DNA from: Bacteroidetes bacterium UBA7674
GTDB taxonomy: Bacteria > Bacteroidota > Bacteroidia > Chitinophagales > Chitinophagaceae
Direction: 5' to 3'
NCBI GenBank assembly: GCA_002483105.1
Contig: DLHG01000015.1
Coordinates: 380,197-444,196, forward strand
Length of the DNA: 64,000 bases
Part shown: in pieces, positions 51,421 through 59,790 of the stretch
How positions within the stretch are numbered: position 1 is the stretch's first letter
Layout: each line of letters opens with the position of its first letter
Made by a program: the position numbers and the translations under genes
Notes under the pieces: generated by a model
What the model was told of the DNA's origin: nothing
The model's database searches: none
What the model saw: only the letters and a program-made list of their open reading frames with translations

Positions 51421-51918
51421 CTAAAGGGAAGCATCAATATTATATCCCTCCGGATAATCATCACGAGTAATCACTTTCCCGTTAAACGTGTAAGTACAAC
51501 AGGTACATGATGGCGGCCAAGGCAGAGCATTCTCGTCGATGAATCGCAGTAGTCCTTCCTTATCTACCGTTAGCGTAGAGTAAGAGCTATTTTCCCCACA
51601 CCGAAATGTCGGCGACATATCATGAACATTATCAAACTTCACCATCCAGAAAATAGGATCTTCTTTATCCAACCTGCTTTTAGCCTCTGAATAAACTTCA
51701 TCCCAAAGCTGTCCTACTTTAGAAAACAGGAATCTGAACAAAGGGGTATAGTCATAGCCATGCCGCATTTTTTTCATAGACTTATGATCGGCTTCGAAAT
51801 TATTCATGGCTTTTGTGTTCCTGTCATATCTATATTCAGAACCTAACTTACCATGCCCTTTATGCTTTTGAGCAGTCCAATTCTCTTTCCTGTATAATTT
51901 TTCTTTGGGCTTATTCAT
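51421..51918 (-). CDS. Bacteroidota-type protein of unknown function with Cys cluster
   Basis: From the ATG at 51918 the product has 165 residues. It begins MNKPKEKLYRKENWTAQKHKGHGKL, a very basic start. YDYTPLFRFLFSKVGQLWDEVYSEAKSRLDKEDPIFWMV follows, and near the end PPSCTCCTYTFNGKVI, with a C-x-C-C cluster that could bind metal. I know of similar uncharacterised proteins in this phylum ('DYTPLFKFL...W.eiyseA...l....pifwlV'), but no function. The longer frame to 51933 overlaps the upstream GNAT-like gene; the 51918 start leaves 11 bases between them, so the two probably share a transcript. Confidence 0.72.
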   Translation of the reverse strand: MNKPKEKLYRKENWTAQKHKGHGKLGSEYRYDRNTKAMNNFEADHKSMKKMRHGYDYTPLFRFLFSKVGQLWDEVYSEAKSRLDKEDPIFWMVKFDNVHDMSPTFRCGENSSYSTLTVDKEGLLRFIDENALPWPPSCTCCTYTFNGKVITRDDYPEGYNIDASL

Positions 51919-51929
51919 ACTGTAAATTA

Positions 51930-53084
51930 TCAAATAATCTCCTTCCTTTTAAACTCCTTATCCCTATCAAACAAATAACGGTAGGTGCATAAGCGGCGGT
52001 TGACGTAGGTGCCGAGGCTGGCGGCTATATGGACCATCTTGGGATTGAAATCGCCTATCCATTGTATCTCGTAGCGTTCATATTGGTACTTAGCTTGTAT
52101 CACATTGCCGCCCTCTACTATCAGGTAACCATCTACGCCTTTGCCCTGAAATTCAGGTATCACGCCGAAGACGATGCCAACAAACCTGTCGCACTTACCA
52201 AACTTTTGCAGCCACAGGAATTTCAGCTTCTGCCATAGTCCAAACTTGCCATTGAGGTGTTTGAAATATTGGTTGATGTCGGGGATGTTCACCCACATGG
52301 CTATGGGTTCCTCTTTGTAATAGGCGAACCAGATGATGTGTTCATCCATTACCGGCAGCATGGATTTGAACATCTTCAGCACTACTTTCTCTTCCAGTCC
52401 CTTTTCTCCCCTGCCCGCCCATGCTTTGTTGTACACGGTCGTGAAGTCCTTCACATATTTTTCCAGCTTGCGTTTTTCTATGTGACGAGCTGAGAAGTTT
52501 TTGTCTTTAGAAAGCTCATCGTGATGCGTATAGAACTTTTCCTGCAGGCGGTCTTTTACATCCAGTGCATAGCATAGCTGATTGTAATACACCCGGAAAC
52601 CATACGACTCAAATAATTCCTGGTAGTAAGGCAGGTTATAGTTCATGCAATACAGCGGCTGCTGAAAACCTTCTACCTGCAATCCCCACCAACGTTCCTT
52701 CTCCCCGAAGTTGATGGGCCCATCCATTGCTTCCATGCCGCGTTCCTGTAACCATTGTTTGCAATGATCGAACATGAAATGTGCGGCAGCTTTATCGTTG
52801 GTGCATTCGAAGAAGCCGATGCCGCCTATGGGTTGGTCGCCGCTATCCTGGTACTTGTTATTTACAAATGCTGCTATCCTGCCGATGTGCTTGCCCTCAT
52901 CGTTAAGTAATATCCATCGCTTGCACTCCCCGTTTTTGAACAGCTTGTTCTTTGCGGGGTCGAATACTTCTTCTATGTCTTTATCCAGGGGGCGGATGTA
53001 GTTGGGGTCATTCCTGTATATATCTGCTGCCAGTTCCCTGAACAGTTTCTTGTCGTTATCGGTCTTTACTTCCTGTAACTGCAT
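51930..53084 (-). CDS. GNAT-like acyltransferase, two-domain
   Basis: The 384-residue protein begins MQLQEVKTDNDKKLFRELAADIYRNDPNYIRPLDKDIEEVFDP. It contains ILLNDEGKHIGRIAAFVNNK and IGGIGFFECTNDKAAAHFMFDHCKQWLQERGMEAMDGP, the latter being a GNAT acetyl-CoA site ('GfFe...d...a..L...a..wl...G'). A second related half follows (VFGVIPEFQGKGVDGYLIVEGG and QWIGDFNPKMVHIAASLGTYVNRRLCTYRYLF). This form is common in Bacteroidota and resembles peptide-modifying GNAT pairs. Substrate is unknown. Confidence 0.82.
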   Translation of the reverse strand: MQLQEVKTDNDKKLFRELAADIYRNDPNYIRPLDKDIEEVFDPAKNKLFKNGECKRWILLNDEGKHIGRIAAFVNNKYQDSGDQPIGGIGFFECTNDKAAAHFMFDHCKQWLQERGMEAMDGPINFGEKERWWGLQVEGFQQPLYCMNYNLPYYQELFESYGFRVYYNQLCYALDVKDRLQEKFYTHHDELSKDKNFSARHIEKRKLEKYVKDFTTVYNKAWAGRGEKGLEEKVVLKMFKSMLPVMDEHIIWFAYYKEEPIAMWVNIPDINQYFKHLNGKFGLWQKLKFLWLQKFGKCDRFVGIVFGVIPEFQGKGVDGYLIVEGGNVIQAKYQYERYEIQWIGDFNPKMVHIAASLGTYVNRRLCTYRYLFDRDKEFKRKEII

Positions 53085-53582
53085 CGTTTGCTAAATTAAG
53101 GAATTAAGAATTGGCGATTGATCCGCATACTTGTATTATCTGCCCAAGTTATCTTTACTTTCTTTTTGCTCCGCTCCCGACATGCGTCGGGACAGGCGCC
53201 AGGAAAGTAACAAAGAAAAAGGCGGCTTTATTCATCTATCTAATGTCTTTATAAGGCATTCATGAGCTTCGCTTGGTTGCCCAATCGCTCCGCGGGGGCA
53301 AAGGGCTCTGCTGCGTGTTATGTTGAAATTCGCAATTCGCTACTGAACAGTGCGCTGGTTTCCTGCCTACCACCAGATCATCTGCCATCTGCATCAATAT
53401 CTACAAGCTTTATAACCCTTCCAAGCTTCAGTAAGACAGGAAAAGGCGCAGTCCTTATTCTCAACTATTAAACACCTATCATCGTCCTTCTGTAAGAAAA
53501 TGAGGGGGAGATATTAGCATCGAACATCAAGTAACGAGTATCCAGCGTTCAGTATCGCAGAACTTCTTTATATTGCTTGTTG
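53085..53582. other. 498-base gap with a repeat-like palindrome
   Basis: The first part holds a hairpin at 53155-53210. A 69-codon plus-strand frame (53262-53471) has no family likeness or start signal and is not taken as a gene. The last bases carry a TATATTGC stretch that might be a weak promoter for the next gene. Confidence 0.5.
53155..53210. repeat. Nested palindrome, probable dispersed repeat
   Basis: TTACTTTC (53155-53162) pairs with GAAAGTAA (53203-53210), and inside CCCGAC (53176-53181) pairs with GTCGGG (53186-53191) around ATGC. Sequences of this type (CTTTTTGCTCC... GAAAGTAACAAAG) recur in Bacteroidota genomes; only one copy is present here. Confidence 0.55.
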
Positions 53583-55622
53583 ATGCAATGGTTTCTCTGG
53601 ATTTTAGCGATCGTACTGGCTGCAGGCGCAGGATATTGGGTATATAGAGCGGATATAAGACGTGCAGTGCCCTATCCCTGGCTTACGGCAGGACTGCGTG
53701 GCATAGTAGTGCTGCTGACCTTGTTATTGCTCCTAGCGCCCGCTATCAGCATTACCAGGAATGAGACAGAAAAGCCCATCGTATTATTCTTGCAGGATAA
53801 TTCGCAATCAGTTGCAGTAGCGCTGGGTAAGGACAGCGCCCTATACCGCAGTAATTCGGAAGACCTCATCAAGCGCCTTTCTGATAAATACAAAGTGGTA
53901 AAATGGGGCTTCGGTAATGGTACGCAACCGGATAGCCTGTTCAACTATAACCAACAGGCAACTGACATATCTTCTGCACTCAGCAGGGCACAAGAATTTT
54001 ATGGCATGCAAAACCTCGGTGCAGTGATATTGCCTACCGATGGCAGATTCAACCAGGGTGCAAATCCGCTCTATCAGCAATTAGCATTGAATAGCTCAAT
54101 ATACACAGTTGCTATAGGTGACAGCGTAGCGCAGAAAGACATCAGGATAGCACAGGTATATAGTAATAAAGTTGTGTCGCTGAACAGCCAGTTTGAGATA
54201 CGTGCAGATATCATTGCTTCATTGTGCAATGGATATAGCAATAGCGTACAGCTAACGGAGAATGGTGGCAATGTAGGAAGCTCTCCTATTACCATAGGAT
54301 CGGATAGATACGACAGGTCTGTTTCTTTCTCTGTGAAAGCAGAGAAAGCAGGTTTGCATCATTACGTCATTAATATTCCTGTTGCTGACGGAGAGAAGAA
54401 TGCTACTAACAACAGGCGTGATATTTTCGTAGAGGTTGTAGACCAAAAGAAAAATATCCTGATAGCAGCCAATGCACCGCATCCCGACATCAATGCGATA
54501 AAGGAAGCGCTGAGCGGAATGGAAAGCTACAAACTGACCGTAAAGACCGCAGATGCATTCCCGGCTTCACTTAGCGAATACCAGGTGATCATACTGCACC
54601 AGTTGCCTTCTATGCAAAGCAATATTGTAAAGCAGATACAAGCAGCGAAAAAACCGGTGTGGTATATAGCAGGTACCCAAAGTAATTTTCAATCGCTCGG
54701 TGAAGTACAGAAAGCAGTTACATTTAAAGGACAGGCCGCAGTGCATGATGTATTTGCCGGCTATGATGCTGCGTTCAACATCTTTACACTTCCTGCAAAC
54801 ACGCAAGCCGTACTGGATAAAATGCCGCCATTAGTTACAAGTTCGGCTAGTGTACAGGCTTCGCCTGCCGCGAATGTATTGCTCAACCAACGTATCAACA
54901 ACAGGCCAAGTGCCAATCCGCTGTGGGTGTTACAACAAGGCAGTACACCAATAGCTGTGCTTTTAGGAGAAGGACTATGGCGCTGGCGTTTGTATGAGTA
55001 CAGGCACTTTAATACACATGCTGTTGTTGATGACCTTATCAGGCAGACAGTCTCTTTCCTTTCGGCAAATGCGAATGAACGTCCATTCCAGGCAGAGCTG
55101 CCGAAATACATATGGAGCGACCACGAGGCTGTTACAATCAATGCCTACCTGCTGAATGCCAACAACGAACAAATAAATAAGCCTGATGCTAAAGTGACGA
55201 TAACCGATAGCGCGGGCAAGAAATACAATTACAGCTTTGAACGTTCGGGTAGCGCTTATAAGATAAACATAGGCGTACTGGCAGGTGGCACTTATAGCTA
55301 CAATGCACAAACTACTTACAACGATAAGACCTATAATGCTACCGGCAGCTTCGTAATAGAAAGTGTACCATTAGAACTGATGGAAACAGGTGCAGACCAT
55401 GCATTGCTGTATAGCCTGGCTAAAAAGTACAATGGCTCAATGGTTCCCGCAAGGAATATCAGTAACCTGTATGATAGCATTGCCAACAATCAGAACATCA
55501 AACCAATGATACAGACGGATACGGAAACTGCTCCGCTTGTGAATTGGAAATGGTTCTTCTTCCTTATTCTTCTCTTTGCTGTTGTTGAATGGCTGTTGAG
55601 AAAATACTGGATGGCGCAGTAA
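53583..55622 (+). CDS. Large membrane-anchored extracytoplasmic protein
   Basis: From the ATG at 53583 the product has 679 residues. It has two N-terminal helices (QWFLWILAIVLAAGAGYWVY and LRGIVVLLTLLLLLAPAISI), then a VWA-like/Rossmann stretch (KPIVLFLQDNSQSVAVALGKDSALYR, LGAVILPTDGRFNQGANPLYQQL), beta-sandwich domains, and one C-terminal helix (NWKWFFFLILLFAVVEWLLRKYW). The design (two helices, VWA-like, Ig-like, terminal helix) is that of the BatA/CoxE-linked membrane proteins, but the metal site D-x-S-x-S is only partly kept (DNSQS). The function is unknown. A TTG two codons earlier is the alternative start. Confidence 0.72.
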   Translation: MQWFLWILAIVLAAGAGYWVYRADIRRAVPYPWLTAGLRGIVVLLTLLLLLAPAISITRNETEKPIVLFLQDNSQSVAVALGKDSALYRSNSEDLIKRLSDKYKVVKWGFGNGTQPDSLFNYNQQATDISSALSRAQEFYGMQNLGAVILPTDGRFNQGANPLYQQLALNSSIYTVAIGDSVAQKDIRIAQVYSNKVVSLNSQFEIRADIIASLCNGYSNSVQLTENGGNVGSSPITIGSDRYDRSVSFSVKAEKAGLHHYVINIPVADGEKNATNNRRDIFVEVVDQKKNILIAANAPHPDINAIKEALSGMESYKLTVKTADAFPASLSEYQVIILHQLPSMQSNIVKQIQAAKKPVWYIAGTQSNFQSLGEVQKAVTFKGQAAVHDVFAGYDAAFNIFTLPANTQAVLDKMPPLVTSSASVQASPAANVLLNQRINNRPSANPLWVLQQGSTPIAVLLGEGLWRWRLYEYRHFNTHAVVDDLIRQTVSFLSANANERPFQAELPKYIWSDHEAVTINAYLLNANNEQINKPDAKVTITDSAGKKYNYSFERSGSAYKINIGVLAGGTYSYNAQTTYNDKTYNATGSFVIESVPLELMETGADHALLYSLAKKYNGSMVPARNISNLYDSIANNQNIKPMIQTDTETAPLVNWKWFFFLILLFAVVEWLLRKYWMAQ

Positions 55623-55657
55623 CATCTTTCCTTCGTGCGATTTGCTCATGTTACGCA

Positions 55658-55679
55658 GGGCAACCGCAAGGGATTGCCC
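55658..55679. repeat. Short hairpin, probable dispersed repeat
   Basis: GGGCAA (55658-55663) pairs with TTGCCC (55674-55679), with an inner CC-GCAA-GG. Flanking TACGCA and CTACAG match a repeat type often seen in Bacteroidota intergenic DNA. It sits between the convergent ends of two genes and could also act as a weak terminator. Confidence 0.5.
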
Positions 55680-55694
55680 CTACAGTGTACCCGA

Positions 55695-57059
55695 CTAGTA
55701 TATCTCTACTCTTTTCTCAGGGAACTGTGCGGCGTGCTTATATACAAGATTGCGGATGAAATCATTGTCCTGCATGGGCTCCAGTTGTTGCTCCAGTAGG
55801 GCTATACTCTTCAGGCTATCGCGATTGTTGATATAACCCATACCATAGAGGTTGCCACCCTTTATCAGGATACAACTTTCTTCATTGTCGTGAATGCCCC
55901 TGTCTATGTAAGCGAATGTGGGCATGTGCATCTTTATCCATTCCATTGCCTCATTCACCCTGTCGTTGTAAGACTCTACATGAAAATGCACAGAGCAGTC
56001 GCCATGCTCATCCGGGCCTTCACCACAGTCAGCTACTTTAGCCAGGTAGCACAGCCGCGGACAGAGTTCAAATTCCTCTATTAATTCCCGCAGCCAATGG
56101 TGACCTTCTATAATGGTGTTGAACGAAAATAACGGTTTGTAATTTTGTCTTGCCTTTTCTATCACAAAGCGCTTGAAGCCTTGCCTGTCCTCATATACAA
56201 AGAGCCCGAATTTAGGCAGGTAGCCCCGTTGGCTGCGATTGTACACCGGCCAAAGTTTGCGTATCTCAGTGCTCTCCAGAATGTGCGCCATTAGCTCGGT
56301 AGCGCATTCTTTATAGCTGATGCGATGAATGTCGCGAAGGAAATCCTGCTTTTGTTTATTGGGCTTATTATTAGAGAAGTGGCTTTTTACTCTCTTGAAA
56401 ATATTAATCGCCTTGCCTACATATATCACCTTGCCTTTGGCATTGTAGAAATAATATACGCCCGGAGTAGGTGGTAAGTTATCAAGTTGCTCTACAGGTA
56501 GATGTGGTGGCAAGTACTGCTCACGGTTGCGACCTTTCAGCATACCGGCTATCACACTTTTATCGTCACGGGCTACCAACATGGAAAATATCTCTGCAGT
56601 AGCCAGTGCATCACCACCGGCCCGGTGGTGATTGGTGAGTTTGATGTTCAGCTGGTGGCAGAGCTTCCCTAAGCTATAACCATTCAACCCGGGAATTATT
56701 TTCCGGGTAAGTCTTACGGTACAAAGTTTACGTGAATCCAGGTTGTATCCTGCTTCGAGCAGATGATGCTTTACAAAAGAGTAATCGAAGTTCACATTAT
56801 GAGCAACGAAGATCTTATCCTGCAGTAGCCCGAAAATGTGCGCTGCCACTTCTTCAAATGCGGGGGCATTGGCCACCATCTCATTATTGATGCCCGTAAG
56901 GTTCTGAATAAAGTAGGGTATCGGGCGGCCGGGATTGACCAATGTTTCATAGAAATCCAGCACTTCTTTGCCATCAGTTATCACGATAGCAATTTCCGTT
57001 ATGCCATTACCCATCGCATAACTCCCCGTCGTTTCAATATCTACTACTGCGTATAACAC
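55695..57059 (-). CDS. DEDDh exonuclease fused to a GIY-YIG domain
   Basis: The 454-residue protein starts with a DnaQ-type exonuclease domain: YAVVDIETTGSY (D7, E9), VAHNVNFDYSFVKHHLLEAG and NHHRAGGDALATAEIFSML (H and D). Near residue 200 a GIY-YIG domain follows: LPPTPGVYYFYNAKGKVIYVGKAINIFKRVKSHF, of the UvrC-N type. The C-terminal part has Cys-rich LCPRLCYLAKVADCGEGPDEHGDCSVHFHV. The same fusion (epsilon-like exonuclease plus UvrC-like nuclease, Cho-related) is found in several phyla and is thought to act in DNA repair. It is intact. A TACCTTTG element sits 20 bases upstream. Confidence 0.9.
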   Translation of the reverse strand: MLYAVVDIETTGSYAMGNGITEIAIVITDGKEVLDFYETLVNPGRPIPYFIQNLTGINNEMVANAPAFEEVAAHIFGLLQDKIFVAHNVNFDYSFVKHHLLEAGYNLDSRKLCTVRLTRKIIPGLNGYSLGKLCHQLNIKLTNHHRAGGDALATAEIFSMLVARDDKSVIAGMLKGRNREQYLPPHLPVEQLDNLPPTPGVYYFYNAKGKVIYVGKAINIFKRVKSHFSNNKPNKQKQDFLRDIHRISYKECATELMAHILESTEIRKLWPVYNRSQRGYLPKFGLFVYEDRQGFKRFVIEKARQNYKPLFSFNTIIEGHHWLRELIEEFELCPRLCYLAKVADCGEGPDEHGDCSVHFHVESYNDRVNEAMEWIKMHMPTFAYIDRGIHDNEESCILIKGGNLYGMGYINNRDSLKSIALLEQQLEPMQDNDFIRNLVYKHAAQFPEKRVEIY

Positions 57060-57078
57060 CTTCTCAGCTAACTATATG

Positions 57079-57086
57079 CAAAGGTA
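57079..57086 (-). promoter_or_regulatory. Candidate -7 element for the exonuclease gene
   Basis: The reverse strand reads TACCTTTG, an exact TAnnTTTG match 20 bases ahead of the ATG. No -33 match at the proper spacing was seen. Confidence 0.42.
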
Positions 57087-57131
57087 TGAAGGTGCAGGCT
57101 TGTGTAGCCACTAAAAGTGGATAAATAACCC

Positions 57132-57166
57132 TAAAAAGAATGTCCTGCACTAGCGGTGCAGGACAT
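57132..57166 (-). terminator. Terminator after the PQQ-type propeller gene
   Basis: ATGTCCTGCAC (57140-57150) pairs with GTGCAGGACAT (57156-57166) around TAGCG. On the reverse strand TCTTTTTAG follows, a moderate T-stretch. Confidence 0.7.
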
Positions 57167-57204
57167 CTATAGAATTTAATTATTGTGATCGTATTGTATG
57201 TTAC

Positions 57205-58341
57205 TTACTGATCCATACCGGTAATGGAGCTATTGAAGCTTCTGCCAGTCAGGTCATCCAGCATAGGTGAGCACTCTATAAGGCCACCCAGGTTTTGTAC
57301 CCACTTAGGCTTACCTGTTACCAGGTCAAGGCCGTAAACGAATTTATCGTGGCTACCACAGTAGAGCATGCCGTCATATACCAACGGTGATGATTTTATC
57401 AATCCGTAAGTTTTGTACTTCCATTTTTGCTCACCATTCAGTATGCTGACAGCATAAATGTTGTAATCATAGCTACCCACATATATAACGTTGTCTTTTG
57501 CAAAAGGAGAAGAGCGGATACGGTCATTTGTGCTGAACGGCTGCTGCCATCTGTGCAGGCCTGTTGCAGTATCTACGCAGTAGAGCTTACTATCGTCGCT
57601 ACCAAATATACAGCTGCCACCATACACTATAGGTGAGCTATAAACAGGATATCCGGTAGGGAATGTCCATTTCAATGTCCCTCCCTCTCCTACGATCGCA
57701 TACATTTTAGAATCAGAGTTACCCGCAAAAATGAACTTGCCACTGGCAACCGGGGCTGAGATGAAAGCATTACCGGCTCCTGCATCAAATACCCAGTGAT
57801 AAAGGCCATTAGATGCTGCTACGTTGTACATTTTACCATCTACAGCAGCAAATATGATATCGCTGTTGTTCCACACGGTGGGTGAAGTGATCAGGTCCGC
57901 TTCTGCTTTAAACTTCCATTCGATATTGTCGTCTTTCACGCAATAAAGGGTATCATTGGTAGAAGCCAGATACAGCTTGTTCTCAAATACAAGGGGAGAA
58001 CACCTGAACTGGCCATTAGGGAACAAGTCTATTGTCTTTATCAGCGTGCCACGTTTCGCGTCTATCTTATAGAGCTTGCCGTCAACACCCGCCAGGTAAA
58101 CGCACGTATCGAGCAATACAGGCGGCGAAAGGATCGGCATGTTGAGGAACAGCTCCCAGTGCTTGTCGCCCGTTTTAGGGTCGAACGCATAGAGGAACTG
58201 GTTATCGCTACCTATGATCACCGACGGATCGTAAGTAACAGGTAGAGGGTCATCACCACTGCTTTCCTTTTTACAAGATGGCATGATGATAGCGGTTGCT
58301 AAGCTAAAAGCCAAAACGGCCTTTCTCCAGAAATATGACAT
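57205..58341 (-). CDS. PQQ-binding-like beta-propeller lipoprotein
   Basis: The 378-residue protein has a lipoprotein signal (AVLAFSLATAIIMPSCKKESSGDD, lipobox MPSC). Seven or eight blades of the type 'VYVGSYDYNIYAVSILNGEQKWKY' follow; other copies are FLYAFDPKTGDKHWELF, KLYCVDTATGLHRWQQP and FVYGLDLVTGKPKWVQ. This is the PQQ-like (BamB-like) repeat. Such lipoproteins serve as assembly factors or binding proteins; with no dehydrogenase next to it the role is open. It has its own terminator and lies upstream of no gene on the same strand within 145 bases. Confidence 0.87.
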   Translation of the reverse strand: MSYFWRKAVLAFSLATAIIMPSCKKESSGDDPLPVTYDPSVIIGSDNQFLYAFDPKTGDKHWELFLNMPILSPPVLLDTCVYLAGVDGKLYKIDAKRGTLIKTIDLFPNGQFRCSPLVFENKLYLASTNDTLYCVKDDNIEWKFKAEADLITSPTVWNNSDIIFAAVDGKMYNVAASNGLYHWVFDAGAGNAFISAPVASGKFIFAGNSDSKMYAIVGEGGTLKWTFPTGYPVYSSPIVYGGSCIFGSDDSKLYCVDTATGLHRWQQPFSTNDRIRSSPFAKDNVIYVGSYDYNIYAVSILNGEQKWKYKTYGLIKSSPLVYDGMLYCGSHDKFVYGLDLVTGKPKWVQNLGGLIECSPMLDDLTGRSFNSSITGMDQ

Positions 58342-58407
58342 AGTCTGAAATTACAAAATTTATACTGCAAAATAGCTATTTAAACGCTCTATCGCAATAC
58401 TTTAAAT

Positions 58408-58437
58408 AAAAAATCCGGTCTTATAGAAAGACCGGAT
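58408..58437 (-). terminator. Terminator after hpf
   Basis: ATCCGGTCTT (58413-58422) pairs with AAGACCGGAT (58428-58437) around ATAGA. The reverse strand continues TTTTTTATTT. Confidence 0.85.
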
Positions 58438-58467
58438 CTTATACCAAATAGTTTGGTGTATGTATTT

Positions 58468-58773
58468 TTAGGCTACTTCAGCCAACTTTTGCTTTTGCCG
58501 CTTTACCTGGTTAACCATAGATTCGAAAGCCAGGGCGAAAGACTCTTCAAACGTCTTGCTTGCATGCTTTACAAAAAATGAGTGCTTCGGAACATGCACT
58601 TTGATCTCAGCTACCTTGTCCTTAACCTGTTGCGACAAGGCATCCAGCTTCAGGTAAACCTCCACACCCACTATCCTGTCATGAAAAGTCTGTAGCTTTT
58701 CGATCTTGGTGTTTACGAGATCTAACAGTTTACTGTCTGCATCAAAATGCACCGTTTGGATTTGCACGTTCAT
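58468..58773 (-). CDS. hpf: Ribosome hibernation-promoting factor, short form
   Basis: The 101-residue product fits HPF/YfiA: VQIQTVHFDADSKLLDLVNTKIEKLQTFHDRIVGVEVYLKLD, then VAEIKVHVPKHSFFVKHASKTFEESFALAFESMVNQVKRQKQK. This is the beta-alpha-beta-beta-beta-alpha fold without the long C-terminal dimer domain. It binds the 30S decoding centre in slow growth. It is placed 34 bases behind xer, the usual Bacteroidota order rpsU-xer-hpf. Confidence 0.92.
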   Translation of the reverse strand: MNVQIQTVHFDADSKLLDLVNTKIEKLQTFHDRIVGVEVYLKLDALSQQVKDKVAEIKVHVPKHSFFVKHASKTFEESFALAFESMVNQVKRQKQKLAEVA

Positions 58774-58807
58774 AACTAAACATTTTTAGGTTAAACAATA
58801 TATATGA

Positions 58808-59701
58808 CTACCCTTTCGGGTGATTAAGCTTGTGTATTTCCTTTAGTTTATCAATATTATTATGTGTGTACACCTGTGTTGCGGCCAGGCTGCTGTGGCC
58901 TAAGAGGTCTTTTATAGCCTGTATATTAGCCCCGTTGTTCAGTAATTGAGTAGCAAAAGTATGCCGCAATACGTGGGGGCTCTTTTTGCTCAGGGTGCTA
59001 TTAGTGCGGCCGAGGTGTTCTTTTACTATTCTGTAGACATACATGGCATACAAAGGTTGGCCATTCTCCAGTACCAGCAAATGATTTACGTCACTACCTT
59101 CTATAGTCCGTTTTTCCTGTATATAGTCCTTCAGGCTTTCTATCAGCATAGGGCTAACAGGTACAAGGCGTTCTTTATTTCCTTTCCCCAAAATGCGGAC
59201 TTGTTTCATACCCCACTCCACATCTATTTCTTTCAGGCCCAGAAGCTCAGCACGGCGCATACCTGTCTGGTAGAGCAGCTCACATATCATACGGTCGGTA
59301 AAGCCCTTAAAGCCTTCCGCAAACTGTTGTTCCTCCAGTAACTGTTCTGTATCCTCTTCCTTCAGATAAGAAGGCAGACGCTCAGGAAGCCTGATAGCAT
59401 GGAGCTGCCTTACGGGATTCTTTTCTACCAATCCCTGGCGAAGCAAGTGTTTGAAAAAGGAACTGAGGCCTGAAGATTTCCGATTGATGGTTTTGGCTGT
59501 CTTCTTATCATCTTTAAAAGTAACAAGCCAGGAGCGTATATGGAAGTGGGTAATGTGTCGGATGTCGTCAAGGGAAAACTCAGTAGCTATAAAGTCTTTG
59601 AACTGTATAAGATCGTTCTTGTATGCTATGACTGTGTTGGGAGAGTATCTCTTCTCAAACCTTAGATATTGTAGAAAATCGTTGATTTTTTCGTCTATCA
59701 T
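58808..59701 (-). CDS. Tyrosine recombinase XerC/XerD family
   Basis: From the ATG at 59701 the product has 297 residues and begins MIDEKINDFLQYLRFEKRYSPNTVIAYKNDL, a SAM-like core-binding start. The catalytic set is complete: QTGMRRAELLGL (Arg), HVLRHTFATQLLNNG (H-x-x-R), LLGHSSLAATQVYTH (His and Tyr). Length equals XerD (298). It is probably the chromosome dimer resolvase that acts at dif; only a second Xer elsewhere could tell C from D. A longer frame to 59731 starts inside the hairpin that follows rpsU, so the short start is preferred. Confidence 0.93.
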   Translation of the reverse strand: MIDEKINDFLQYLRFEKRYSPNTVIAYKNDLIQFKDFIATEFSLDDIRHITHFHIRSWLVTFKDDKKTAKTINRKSSGLSSFFKHLLRQGLVEKNPVRQLHAIRLPERLPSYLKEEDTEQLLEEQQFAEGFKGFTDRMICELLYQTGMRRAELLGLKEIDVEWGMKQVRILGKGNKERLVPVSPMLIESLKDYIQEKRTIEGSDVNHLLVLENGQPLYAMYVYRIVKEHLGRTNSTLSKKSPHVLRHTFATQLLNNGANIQAIKDLLGHSSLAATQVYTHNNIDKLKEIHKLNHPKG

Positions 59702-59710
59702 AAATACAAA

Positions 59711-59746
59711 CCCGGTATTGTAAATATACACATTTACAATACCGGG
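59711..59746 (-). terminator. Perfect 15-bp hairpin between rpsU and xer
   Basis: CCCGGTATTGTAAAT (59711-59725) pairs with ATTTACAATACCGGG (59732-59746). On the reverse strand it follows the rpsU stop by 44 bases and continues TTTGTATTT, then the xer ATG. It looks like a terminator or attenuator that sets rpsU apart from xer-hpf. Confidence 0.75.
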
Positions 59747-59790
59747 TGCAAAATATTTCCAAAGGCTTTTGTTAAAAAGCCCGGGACAGC

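Noticed and set aside
53262..53471. 69-codon plus-strand frame in the 53.1-53.6 kb gap
   Set aside because: No recognisable family, no promoter or plausible start; the surrounding DNA is repeat-like.
58808..59701. Phage or integrative-element integrase
   Set aside because: The gene lies in the conserved rpsU-xer-hpf context, is XerD-length and has no phage genes nearby, so a housekeeping recombinase is much more likely.
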